Below, piece after piece: positions 1 through 10,100 of a DNA stretch of 11,475 nucleotides. Below the pieces are notes generated by a model. It saw only the letters and a program-made list of their open reading frames with translations. It was not told where the DNA came from and ran no database searches. A program made the translations under genes and the position numbers. Origin of the DNA: Candidatus Altimarinota bacterium (GTDB lineage: Bacteria > Patescibacteriota > Gracilibacteria > UBA4473); assembly GCA_018401175.1 (NCBI GenBank), contig JAGYLK010000174.1:1-11475 (forward strand), written 5' to 3'. Each line of letters opens with the position of its first letter. Within the stretch, counting starts at the first letter, position 1.

Positions 1-1
1 T

Positions 2-3000
2 GAAAAAAAAGAAGAACTCATTCAGAAATTTCAAAAGAGTATTCGTGAAAAACTTCCATACTCAACGAATTATGGTGTTACTGCTCAGCCAGAAGAAGAT
101 GCAACACTTTTAAAATATATTATTGAAGGACTAAAATCTCACGAAGAGGAAGTGAAAAAACAAGAAGAAACAAAGGAAAATGCAATTAAGAAAATGCCTT
201 TTAGTGAGAGTTTTTCTGCAAAAAATAAAAAATATGAAGAAGATTTTCAAAAATTAAAAAAACAAAAAGAGGATTTTGTAACAGAGATTGAAGCGCAAGA
301 AGAATGGCACGCGATATTTTCAAATCCAGGGGAGTATTCAAATACAGCGCTCGAGAAATTTTGGAAAGGAATTCAGGAACGACTTGATAATCGTCAACTT
401 CATGCCGCGGATTTTGAAATTCTCTGGAATGATGAATTTGCAGAAGAGGTTGCTGAAAAAGTACAAGATCTTCCGGAATTTGAAACAATACAACGGTTTC
501 GTGATGCATTTGAGGGAGCATTGAATGGTATTTTTGATGGACTTTCTTTTTCTGATGACAAATATGAAACCTGGTATGAAGCGTTGGATCAAAAGTTGTC
601 CTATGAAAATTTGATCGAGCTCCTCCAAAAACAGAATTTTGATGTTCAAAAAGAATTTAAAAATCCCCAAAAAATATCAGAAGTCCTTGAGGGAGCGATT
701 ACACAATATCGCGAAACGATTTTTGACATGGTAAAAGACAGTATTCCCGAAGAGAAACAAGATGAATTTTATTCCAAATGGGATCGCCTTCACGGAAGAT
801 TGTCTGCTCCAGTAACCGACCCCACCGTCGTTTCGGCAGAACATTCCAAATATGAACGGGAAAAAATAAGCACCGACAAACATATCCAATCAGAACAAGA
901 AAAAAATCTTTCTATTATTGAAGGATTAAAACAACGAGCCGCTTTTCTCAAAGACACAAATCCGGCATTACAAACACATTTGGAGGAAGAAGCAAAAAAA
1001 CTTGAAGAAGCCTGGGAAGTACGCAAAAAATGGTACTCAGAAGGAGGCCAAATGTCGATTGAAACAGTAAATGGTCAGATGAAGAACGTATGGGCTCCTG
1101 GAAAAAAGGTTCTCGCAGAAATGGCGCTCCGGGCAGGAGGCGTTGAAAAGGAAATAGCGAGCGTTTTAGAGAACGATTTCGTAGGTCCTATACGAGATAT
1201 TCAAAAAGATTGTGCCGAACTTTCAAAAGAAACTTCCGCCGTTGAAACCAAACGAAAACAAGCAGATATCCGTGAAAAATTTAAAAATATTTTTACGACT
1301 TGGCCACAACAAAAAACGAAACTGGGTCGATTTCTGAATGATCATGAAACAATACTAAAAGGATTGATTCCCGACGGAGAAGCGTTAGGATTTCAATTCG
1401 TTTTGGAAGTAGCCGCAGAGGGGAAATCGTGGCTCGAGAAAATAGACGAACGAATGCACGTATGGAAGAAAAATGCACAATCAAACAATTATTTGTACCA
1501 CGGAGATGAAGAAGTTTTTCGCATGCTTCCTGCCGCAGCACAAAGTTTACGTTCGGTTATTGATTTCAATCAGGGAAAATTCGTTGAAGAATCGAATCGA
1601 TTGGATGATTATCTCGAAAAAGACACAGAAACGGTTGAGTTTTTGGACGAAGAAAAATTCTTCACCGATTCTTCAGTAGACCGAAGGGAATTCAAAGCAA
1701 AATACAATGAAATGGCTCAATCATTTGAGTCAAATATCAAAAAATATGAAGCACAATTCAAAAAGGTGCGAGCCCGCTTGAGAAAAGATATTGATAGGAT
1801 AGATGACAACGAATTTACCTTCCGATACAAAGGGATTCCTCGAGAATCAATGGAAGAACTTTTGATGGGACATGATGAACAACTCGGTATGTTTCAAAAA
1901 GGATCAGCGAAATTTCTCTCGCCGGACTTCTTCAATAACTGGCTTCGTCGTTATGAATCATCTCCTGAGTCTCGAGCCAATGCACTTGATGAAATGTCGC
2001 AATTTCGTTCACTAGAAACTTGGTCTCAAGAGGCAGAAAAGCAGGCAGTGAACATGGAACGATGGATAAATGACTGGGATGAAGGAAAAGGAAAAACATT
2101 ACCTCAGTATCAACGATTTTCAATATATGACATTTACGCTCTTGTAAAACAAGCAGTCGAGGTGAACCGTCGTCGCTGGGAACGAAAAAGTGAACGAGCG
2201 GTGGCAGAAATTGGAGTGTCTTTTTTTGGACGAAATTCTCCATGGGGAAAAGAGTTTCATCGAAAATCTCAGGACGCAGAGGAAGCTCGTGTAAAAGAAA
2301 TTCAAACAGAGAAAGATGAAGATCCATGGTGGGAGACACAGCAAACATTATATGAGACAAATGATGAAGATGAAGCAAAAGCGTGTATTAATTTGTTGAT
2401 AGAAAAAGGAGTATTCAAATGGGATGATCCCAAACTCTGGAAAACATTTATGCGTCTTTCGAATAATGCGGTTAATTTTTCTGATAAGGACAAGTACTTG
2501 GACTTCTCTGAGATATTGGAGAAATGCAGGAATGTAATTGAATTTATTTGGACAAAAGAAACATTTCGTCAGTGGGATACGACGCTTGATTCAAAGATTA
2601 AATCGAAAGAGGATGAGTTTGCTGATGACTTTCAACGATTGGAGCATCACAAAACCGCTCGTGTTGCCTTTCTTTCAAATGTTCTTACTCGTTGGTCAAA
2701 AGGAGAACGATCCAATACCGATCCAGCGAAATACGGATGTTTCCTTCGGAAAGCATTTGAACTGGGGAAACTAAACGGAGGTCCTCTCTATGATTCTCGT
2801 TGGTATTTCTTGATCCAAGGAGTAAAAATGGGAATTCTTTCCCGAGATTTTTTCGGCCGTTTGAATGGAGAATTACTCGGAAATATGCCATTTTTTGACT
2901 TTTTTATTGACAAAAGTGCGAGTAAAAAAAACGGTCGCATTGTTCCAGAAGGAACTCCGGGATCAGAAGTACGTGCCTGGAATTATGGTGATTATGAATC

Positions 3001-3940
3001 ATGGGCAGACATGTTGCATAAAGATGGGGAGCCTTATTCAGTAGAAACAGCTCGAAAACGAACAAAAGAGTTCTTTTATGAAGTTATTCTTCAGTCACAA
3101 GAAGGTAGAGCTCGTATGGAGCGGAAGGTTCGTGAAGGTACAAAAGTTTTTGATCATGATGATGGAGCAATGTTTGCGGCCGGTTTGGGAGTAGAGTCTA
3201 TACGTCAAATGTTAAATAGAACTTCTACCGATGAAGATAAATATACTCCTGACTTTTGGCGTAATATTATGTCGGGATATGTACCCTATTTTCATGGAAT
3301 TTCGAAGTTTATTCGTGAAGGTGATGCAGAATATGGACTTCAAAATCAAGAATGGCAAAAAATTAGAAAACAGAATTTTGCGCAGGTTGCAGATAAGATG
3401 CAGGCAATGTTGTTGGTATTTCACTCAGTGGTTGGAAATATTAATATTACCAACCGTGAACCAAGTCATTTTAGCACGTACGATTTTCAAAAATCAGAAG
3501 AAATGTCTCCTTCTGCAGAAAAATCATTGGGTTATTCCGAGGCGATGTTGAAAACATTATTAAAAGGAACGGGAAAAGAACATGAATATGATATTATATT
3601 CGATCAAAGTGAGTGGTTAGCACCGAAGGGAGAAATCCCACCGGCAAAGGAAGAAAAAACGATTGCTATGAAAAAGGGAGATGGAAAAAATGAAGGAAAT
3701 CCCAATCATATTTCTGTAAAATTGCATGATCTTATCAAAGGGGAGGACGGAAAAGAGATTTTTTCTGCTCAAAATGTAGAACGATTTCTTACTCAAGAAG
3801 GAGGGAATATTGATACTCTTTTCACAGATTTTGCAGATGGAGTAGAAAAACCAAAAAAACGGATCGATTTATCTGGGAATGTGGGAAATCAATCTCAGGC
3901 AGGAAGTGATGGATTTGGAGATATGGGGATGGCTGCGTAA
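2..3940 (+). CDS. Large charged helical protein of unknown function (5' partial)
   Basis: I do not recognise this family. The frame is open to the left edge, so the true start lies outside the window and 1,312 residues are visible before the TAA at 3938-3940. A GTG at 152 could be read as a start, but its purine-rich AGAGGA lies only one base away and the frame upstream is equally coding-like (charged, lysine- and glutamate-rich), so I treat 152 as internal. The protein is dominated by Lys/Glu-rich, probably helical segments, with coiled-coil-like stretches near 150-320, 840-1310 and 1690-1810. Trp and aromatic residues are frequent and only four cysteines are visible. I see no signal peptide in the visible part and no membrane span. 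The C-terminus is a short Gly/Met/Ser-rich tail ending GDMGMAA. A cytoplasmic scaffold or structural role is plausible but unproven. It lies 128 bases upstream of a giant exported protein in the same orientation. Confidence 0.9.
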   Translation, partial: EKKEELIQKFQKSIREKLPYSTNYGVTAQPEEDATLLKYIIEGLKSHEEEVKKQEETKENAIKKMPFSESFSAKNKKYEEDFQKLKKQKEDFVTEIEAQEEWHAIFSNPGEYSNTALEKFWKGIQERLDNRQLHAADFEILWNDEFAEEVAEKVQDLPEFETIQRFRDAFEGALNGIFDGLSFSDDKYETWYEALDQKLSYENLIELLQKQNFDVQKEFKNPQKISEVLEGAITQYRETIFDMVKDSIPEEKQDEFYSKWDRLHGRLSAPVTDPTVVSAEHSKYEREKISTDKHIQSEQEKNLSIIEGLKQRAAFLKDTNPALQTHLEEEAKKLEEAWEVRKKWYSEGGQMSIETVNGQMKNVWAPGKKVLAEMALRAGGVEKEIASVLENDFVGPIRDIQKDCAELSKETSAVETKRKQADIREKFKNIFTTWPQQKTKLGRFLNDHETILKGLIPDGEALGFQFVLEVAAEGKSWLEKIDERMHVWKKNAQSNNYLYHGDEEVFRMLPAAAQSLRSVIDFNQGKFVEESNRLDDYLEKDTETVEFLDEEKFFTDSSVDRREFKAKYNEMAQSFESNIKKYEAQFKKVRARLRKDIDRIDDNEFTFRYKGIPRESMEELLMGHDEQLGMFQKGSAKFLSPDFFNNWLRRYESSPESRANALDEMSQFRSLETWSQEAEKQAVNMERWINDWDEGKGKTLPQYQRFSIYDIYALVKQAVEVNRRRWERKSERAVAEIGVSFFGRNSPWGKEFHRKSQDAEEARVKEIQTEKDEDPWWETQQTLYETNDEDEAKACINLLIEKGVFKWDDPKLWKTFMRLSNNAVNFSDKDKYLDFSEILEKCRNVIEFIWTKETFRQWDTTLDSKIKSKEDEFADDFQRLEHHKTARVAFLSNVLTRWSKGERSNTDPAKYGCFLRKAFELGKLNGGPLYDSRWYFLIQGVKMGILSRDFFGRLNGELLGNMPFFDFFIDKSASKKNGRIVPEGTPGSEVRAWNYGDYESWADMLHKDGEPYSVETARKRTKEFFYEVILQSQEGRARMERKVREGTKVFDHDDGAMFAAGLGVESIRQMLNRTSTDEDKYTPDFWRNIMSGYVPYFHGISKFIREGDAEYGLQNQEWQKIRKQNFAQVADKMQAMLLVFHSVVGNINITNREPSHFSTYDFQKSEEMSPSAEKSLGYSEAMLKTLLKGTGKEHEYDIIFDQSEWLAPKGEIPPAKEEKTIAMKKGDGKNEGNPNHISVKLHDLIKGEDGKEIFSAQNVERFLTQEGGNIDTLFTDFADGVEKPKKRIDLSGNVGNQSQAGSDGFGDMGMAA

Positions 3941-4068
3941 GAATTCAAAAACAGAGAAAAGGAGAGCGGTCTTTTATGAATTTTTTTGTATAAAAAAACC
4001 TCTAAAAAAATTTGAATTTTTCCTGAAAAAACCGGAGAATTTAACCACAAACAAACCCCCACAAATTC
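3941..4068. other. AT-rich intergenic gap between the two giant genes
   Basis: This gap holds no gene. The strongest fold I can find is an imperfect hairpin pairing 3968-3977 with 3990-4000 (three base pairs GGT/ACC, an internal loop, then six A/T pairs around a 12-base loop). It is followed by A-rich rather than U-rich sequence, so it is a poor intrinsic terminator. A second palindrome at 4006-4021 is entirely A/T. A TATAAA lies at 3989-3994 with no good -35 partner. Transcription may therefore read through from the upstream gene, or stop by a means not visible here. Confidence 0.6.
4012..4040 (+). promoter_or_regulatory. Weak candidate sigma-70-type promoter
   Basis: TTGAAT (4012-4017) and GAGAAT (4035-4040) are separated by 17 bases, and each matches four of six consensus positions. 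Transcription would start near 4047, giving a leader of about 20 bases before the ATG at 4069. In AT-rich DNA such matches arise by chance, and the upstream gene could instead supply the transcript. Confidence 0.2.
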
Positions 4069-4161
4069 ATGCCTCGGGCGATACACAGATCGTTCAAAAA
4101 TTGGATGAGCTTCATGCTCATTTTTTGCGTACTTTCTCCAAGTGTTTCTCCCGTGTTTGCA
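4069..4161 (+). other. Signal peptide coding segment
   Basis: Residues 1-31 have a basic n-region (R3, H6, R7, K10), a hydrophobic core around residues 13-23 (MSFMLIFCVLS) and a small-residue cleavage motif V29-F30-A31 followed by A32-P33. This predicts Sec export and cleavage by signal peptidase I after A31. A cysteine at residue 19 lies inside the hydrophobic core, not at the cleavage point, so this does not look like a lipoprotein lipobox. Confidence 0.85.
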
Positions 4162-7100
4162 GCACCATTCTGGGAAAGATGGACCGAAACAACGGAAGTG
4201 AGTGTTCCTGAAGTTCGTAGAACACAGCTTGTTTCCATTCTTGTAGAACAAGATTTATTGGAAAATAATGAACTTTCCACAAAGATTGAGCGCTATGGAA
4301 TTGATGTTCAGCAGGCAATAAAAGGACAAGTGATTCTCGTTCCGGTAACGAACAATGCGTCGCCATTAGATTTATGGAATGGGAATGCGCAGTTGTACTT
4401 TTCTGGATATAACAATGACCACAAATCCCAACTCATTGGTACGATTATTGTGGGAAATGTTCCTTTGCCCGTAGTGAAGAAAGAGGGACGTCTCCATGCT
4501 ACGCCATTTCCACTTACGGATTTTGAAAAGCCATCCTACATCTGGAATACTACAGAAGAAAGATTTGTTTGGCAGAGTGGGGGGGATGAACAACCAGAAA
4601 TCTGGCACGGAGTGATTCGTTCAGATGAACAAACGAAAGCAGCACGAATTCGGGACTTAAAAGCATATTTTGATAGAAATCATCGAGTTCATACGGGAGA
4701 AGAAATCGTTTCAAAAAAAATGTTTCTGGCGGATATCCCCGCTCAACGACGAGGTATTTCCGATCAACAAAAGGAAATGTATTACAAATGGATCGATCAT
4801 TTGGAAGATTTTTCCTATCTCCGATTTAATAAAAATTGGCTTAATGGACTTTTTGCAGATGCAAATCCCGCCGACACAATCCCTCTGGAATTGCTCCCAG
4901 CATCAATGCAAGGAGCAGACACAAATGCTGATTTTTCAGCAATGCCAGATGTTCAGACGAAGCTGGTTATTGACCAAATGGCACAACGATATTTGGAAGC
5001 TGCGAGAGAAAAAATAGTTGAAATACTTTCTCCTGCAGGGAAGGTGGGTCGCTGGGAATCTGGAGAAATGGATACCACAATTGGATTAATTGCAAAAAAA
5101 GATGAGTGGGCAGCACGGATTTTGAGAGAGGCAAATGATGAAGTAGAAACGATTTTACGAGGAAAATTAACCGATCCTACTCTTGCTATTCCAGCAAAAA
5201 GAATTCTCAAAACAGAACATAAATATCAACCGTATGAAACCATATTGGGCGTAGATACTCCGCTTGGTCCTCCCATTACCAAGGAATTATATGTGAACGG
5301 AGTCCCGCTTTTGGAAATAGATCGCTGGGGATGGGATAGGGAAACCCAAGCAATGAAGTTATTTGATACTCCACGAGAATTTCCGGCAGAGAATTGTTCT
5401 CTTTTTCGCGGAACGCTTCCGGATGAAGAACATCCCGCAGGACAATTAGCAGAATTAAACAGGGTTTATAATTTTGAAACTGCAAAATTGGACAGCTGTG
5501 TTGATTGGGATGGAGATGACACAGATGACGGAGATCGAGAAGATCACGAATATGAAGGATGTTGCGCGAAAAATATTTCTTTTGGCGGTACGGGATTTGA
5601 CCTGTCTGCTCCTGATTGTACGGTTAATAATGGGTGGAGTCCTGTATTTACTTGTGAAAGAGTGGGGAGTTGGCAGTGTGGATTGAGCGTGTTGGAATAT
5701 CCGCTTCCGCTTCTTATTCATTGGGAACATATTGGAGCAACAAAACCAGTGTTTGATCTCAAAGGTTCACGACCAGTCTCTACCGGAATTGTTGGAGCAC
5801 AAGGATGTGAAGATTTTTTTGAAGAGGAAGGCGATTCGGCAAACCAAAAAGAGATCTCCACGCTCATGTTTCATGACGAGCCACGATTGGAAACATTGCA
5901 AGCGCAAGCTGCGGCACAAGCGGTAAGTGCTCTGCCAGCAGACGATCCCCGAGGTGCTTCATTTTATGATTCAGCAGATGTGTTTCACCGAATACATTTT
6001 CCGAGCGCCTTTGATTTTATCGGAAAAGACAGAGAACTTCTTTCAAAAGAAGAAAAGGAAGCATTTTTTTCCTCTCAACTCGAACAAGCGCTTGTCGCTG
6101 CCATAACAAATATTGATAGTACAGCAGGAAATTCTGGGAAAATAGAAGAAGCAGACTTTGACACGACTCTTTGGAAAAATACAAATCGACAGCAAGAAGT
6201 TATTGATGCGCTTCTGTGGCTCGGAAAAGATTTGGAACAAAAACATGGAGAAATGATACGCGGAGTATTATCTGATCCTCTCGAGGCAGCACGTATTTTG
6301 GGAAAAGAAGACTTTAATGGATATGAAGTTCTAGAAATAATTGCGGAAAGTGCAGAAGATGACGCGCTTCGATTAGAATTTGAAAAAGGGGACGCGGATA
6401 TGGAAGCATCCAACACATTTCGTGATGCACAAAAAGAGAGTGAGGAATTTTCCCCAATTTCACAAGAAAATTGGATGGAAGAAGGAAGAACAGAAGAAAA
6501 TCTGCCGAAAGGTTGGTCAGCAAAAGAAGAAACGGGATGTTCGGGGATAAATTTATTAACGTGGCCTACAGAATGTCTTCTTCCCTGGGTGGAGTCCTTG
6601 CCCGACTCTTTTTCCCATACTCTCTCTCTTCCTTTCGACACACCGATTTCCAAGGAAGAACAGACACTTTTGCTGGAGGGGAATGTGCCAACGGAACAAG
6701 AAATTGCCTCGATACAGGTTTCTCCAGAAACAATTATTCTCGCAGCAAATGATGTCATGCCGATAACGGTTTCGGTTGAAATAAAAGACGAGGCAGGGGA
6801 TTTGATACAAGCTCCACAAGAGGTTTCATTGAGTGCGACGAGTGCTGACGCGCTTGATTTTTTCACTCTCTCTCCATCAGGGACGAGGATTGCCACAGGA
6901 GGGAAAACACAGTTTCGTCTTATTCCGAAAACCCGCGCATTCGGAGGAAAATTTTCATTCCAGGTTTTGGTGGGGGATAAAACAACAGAAATTCCTGTTT
7001 CCGTGACGCAGTCAGAAATGGTCGTCTCTGTTGACACCAATTCAGTAAGAGCAGGAGAAACAGAAGAAGTACGATTGAAAATCAATACCTTTGAAGGAGA

Positions 7101-10100
7101 AAAGAATCTTACAACAGCATATGATGGAAAATGGGTAAAGGCTTCTTCTTCGCTGGGAACATTTATAGGTGGTGGACGTGCAAAATTCAAAAATGGTACC
7201 GCTGAAATTTCGTTTCTTCCGGGAACAAAATCAGGACAAGGAAGTATCCTCATTCAAGATGAAGAAAAAGTGCTTCCCGAAGAAAAATTTTCTTTTGAAA
7301 TCCTCCCTGCCGATCCAGCAGCTCTACAGTTGGAAGCGCCATCTGTTCTGGTTCGAAATGGCGCTCCCGCAGAAGTACATGCGAGAGTCACAGATCGGTT
7401 TGGAAATACGATTATTGCAGATGTTCCAGAAGTACAATGGGAAATTTCAAAAGATCATACGATAGAAAAAAATACAGCTTTTTTATCAACTCCCACGATG
7501 AAGGAGGCAGAAATTTCGGTAGGTTTGCCTAAAATACCATCTTCATTTCTTCAACAAAACATTTCAGTTGTCGATCGTCCCCAATTATTAGTAGATGTAC
7601 AAAAGGACTCCCTGGAAGCTGGAACAATTGATCCTGTTTTTATTCCCATTTCCGTGGAGGGAGATCTCCCTGGAGTATTCCAAATAGATGTTTCGGTAAG
7701 AGGAGAAGCAGGAATTTTTCCTACAACAATAGAATTACGAGATGGGAGGGGACAGCTTCCGTTTTCTGCAGGAACAAAAGCCGGACGTTCTACCATACAG
7801 CTTCAAGCACCTGGATTTGGAGCCACAACATTTGTGCTCGACGTACTTCCTTCGGATCCATATAAAATCAAGATGTCAGCGGAACGGACAATTCTCCAAA
7901 TAGGAGATGATCGTCGAAATACCTTATTTATACGGGTTGTGGACCGATTTGGAAATGAAGTTCCGTTTGTAAGCAACGAGATATCATTGTTGCAAAATCC
8001 TGGAGAAAAATGGGAAGGTTCGGATTTGGATCAACTCGAATCACTGGGGGTTATTGATGAAAATTCTTCGGTAAAATCTTACCTCGAGGAACAACTTGTT
8101 ATCACAGAGAGAGAAACAAATCCCATTGTTACATTCAATCCAGCTTCCCCTAAAATAACTCGAGGAACGGAAGAGATAGAAATATATACAACAGAAGAGA
8201 AGAGTGGACATGTATTTTTAGTTGCGACGGCAGAAGGACTTCTTCCAGACACATTAGAATTGGATATTGTTCGCGTTTTGAAACAAGAAGAATGGAAAGA
8301 CTCCCTTTCTCCAAAATCATTCATGACACTTCTTTTGGGAAACGCAGGAGGAAGATTGGATAAGCCTTCATTTGGAAATAGGTTTTTATTTGATGGAAAA
8401 ACTCAGGCGGTAGTGACACTTTTGGAAGATCCAAGTCCACAGAAAACACTTTTTACATTTGATCCCAATGGTGAGTATTTTGCTCACACGCTTCTTCCAG
8501 AATCAGGAAATAAATTCTCATTTCGTGTGGATGAATTTGCAAGAGCCACGCTCTCTTTCTCTCAAAAAGCAGAATGGAATACTTCAGAAGGATGGGATTT
8601 TCTTCCAGGAGAAGGAACAGATACTTCCATAAAAAATGGGAGTATATGGGAAAAAAACCAGAAAATAATAACGCTCCTCCCCGGAGGAGGATTCCATTTA
8701 GAAGCAGATACAAAAATCATGCCTACAGATTCATGGAAGAGATGGGATATATTTTTTCAAGGAAAAAAGAAGGGAACGGCGCTTTTGGGTTTGGATACTG
8801 ATGAAATATTTACAGATACAAAAAATACGTTAGGCGTATTTTTTGAATCCCTCGCACCAGAAATATATATTGAACCATCCTTTACGGGAAAGACGACAAC
8901 GGATGCAATAGGAAGAGCCGGATTCCAAAGAGAAGAAAAAGAGGATCAGAAAAAAACACTGCAATCGTCACGAATTTCAGCAGAAGATGCGCTCCAAGAA
9001 GAAGGGGTAGGCTGGACAACTGATTGGAAACCAGGCGCGTTATTTGCAGCAGGAAACAATGTTGGGGAATCAGTTCGTATTGCCGCGAGTGATGCGATTA
9101 TTTTATTGGGAGATCCGACTATTACCAGAGGAGAAGAAAATCAAACAAATGGAGCAGGATTGACCGATGATATTGGAAGAGTTCTCTGGTCAAGTCCGTT
9201 TGGTCCGATAGATCAAGTTTTGGCAGCAGATGTAAACGGAGACGGCAGATCTGAGATTTTTTCTCGTATAGGAAATACATTATTTGCCCTCTATCATGAT
9301 CGACATCAGTTAGACAATTTTCGAGATACAGGGGTGTTTTTGCGCTTTGCTGATGGAGCACAAAAGCTAGCGGCACATACAAATGCTCAAGGTTCTCTCC
9401 TTCATTTTCTTCAATTAAATGACGAAGGAAAAATAATGCTTCATGCGAATCAAAATTCGGGAACCTTCACTCGTCAAAACCTTGATGTAGGAATACAGGA
9501 GAAGATTGTTGATTTTGACGTAGTGGAGCTAAACGGAGATGCGTATGCAGATCTCATTTTCTTGGACGCCCACAATGTGCTTTGGTTTGCGTATGGGAAA
9601 AAAGACCAGTGGTATCCCGCTCAGTATGTGGATTCTTTTGCACCTTCTTTTGAAAAAATAGACGAAAAATACACAGCAGCCAACGAACAGTCATATCCCA
9701 AAACAGAGGGAACAAAATTTCCACAATTAGATGATTTTTTACTTCGATTTGAGGGGATTAATGAAAACGCTACTTGGTCTGGAGAGACAAAAATGATGAA
9801 CAATAGATCGTTTATTCCTCTCTCGGATGCAAAAGATTTTGATACCTGGTATCGCGTAGAAATCGAAGATGAGAATGCAAAGGAAGGAATTTCTGTTGTT
9901 CCTGGGAAGCGATTTTCTCATTCATTGACTCTTTCGGGAAATCAAACACTTTTGTCAGAGGGAGAATTGATAATTCCTCAATCGGTAGGATTTCAGTTTG
10001 AAGAAAATTCCTTTATCTGTAATGGATGCCAGACACTTCCGGTAGTAAAAGAAACTTCCCGTATAATACAAGTATCAGTAGGAAATATTCTAGCACGCGC

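Larger units (their letters stand above)
6712..8271 (+). other. Tandem bacterial Ig-like (invasin-type) domains
   Basis: Residues 882-1401 are a run of beta-rich domains of about 90-140 residues. Each opens with a V-x-V/L-x pattern followed by a residue-rich turn and a strand with alternating hydrophobics. Two carry the motif DRFGN (1109-1113 and 1292-1296) that marks Big_1/invasin-like folds, and two end in LP[AS]DP before the next domain. Approximate boundaries are 882-982, 984-1080, 1083-1168, 1173-1262 and 1265-1401; the last seems to hold an insertion near 1305-1360. Such domains form stalks in surface adhesins. Exact boundaries are uncertain. Confidence 0.7.

Noticed and set aside
152..154. 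GTG as the start of the upstream gene
   Set aside because: The same frame continues open and coding-like to the left edge, and the purine-rich stretch is only one base from the GTG, too close for a ribosome binding site.
3968..4021. Intrinsic terminator after the upstream gene
   Set aside because: The hairpin is imperfect and almost all A/T, and no clean U-tract follows it.
3895..4280. Short open frames on both strands across the intergenic gap (for example 3879-4211 plus, 3895-4251 minus)
   Set aside because: They overlap the ends of the two long genes in other frames, have implausible composition, and would conflict with the signal-peptide start at 4069.
5503..5544. Canonical EF-hand in the acidic loop of the giant protein
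   Set aside because: The Asp residues at 479-489 resemble a calcium loop, but the glycine at position 6 and the acidic residue at position 12 are not in register.
6075..7253. 392-codon open frame on the minus strand
   Set aside because: It lies wholly inside the giant plus-strand gene. Its product is Ser/Phe/Arg-rich with no recognisable domain, the composition expected of the antisense of Glu- and Lys-rich coding sequence.
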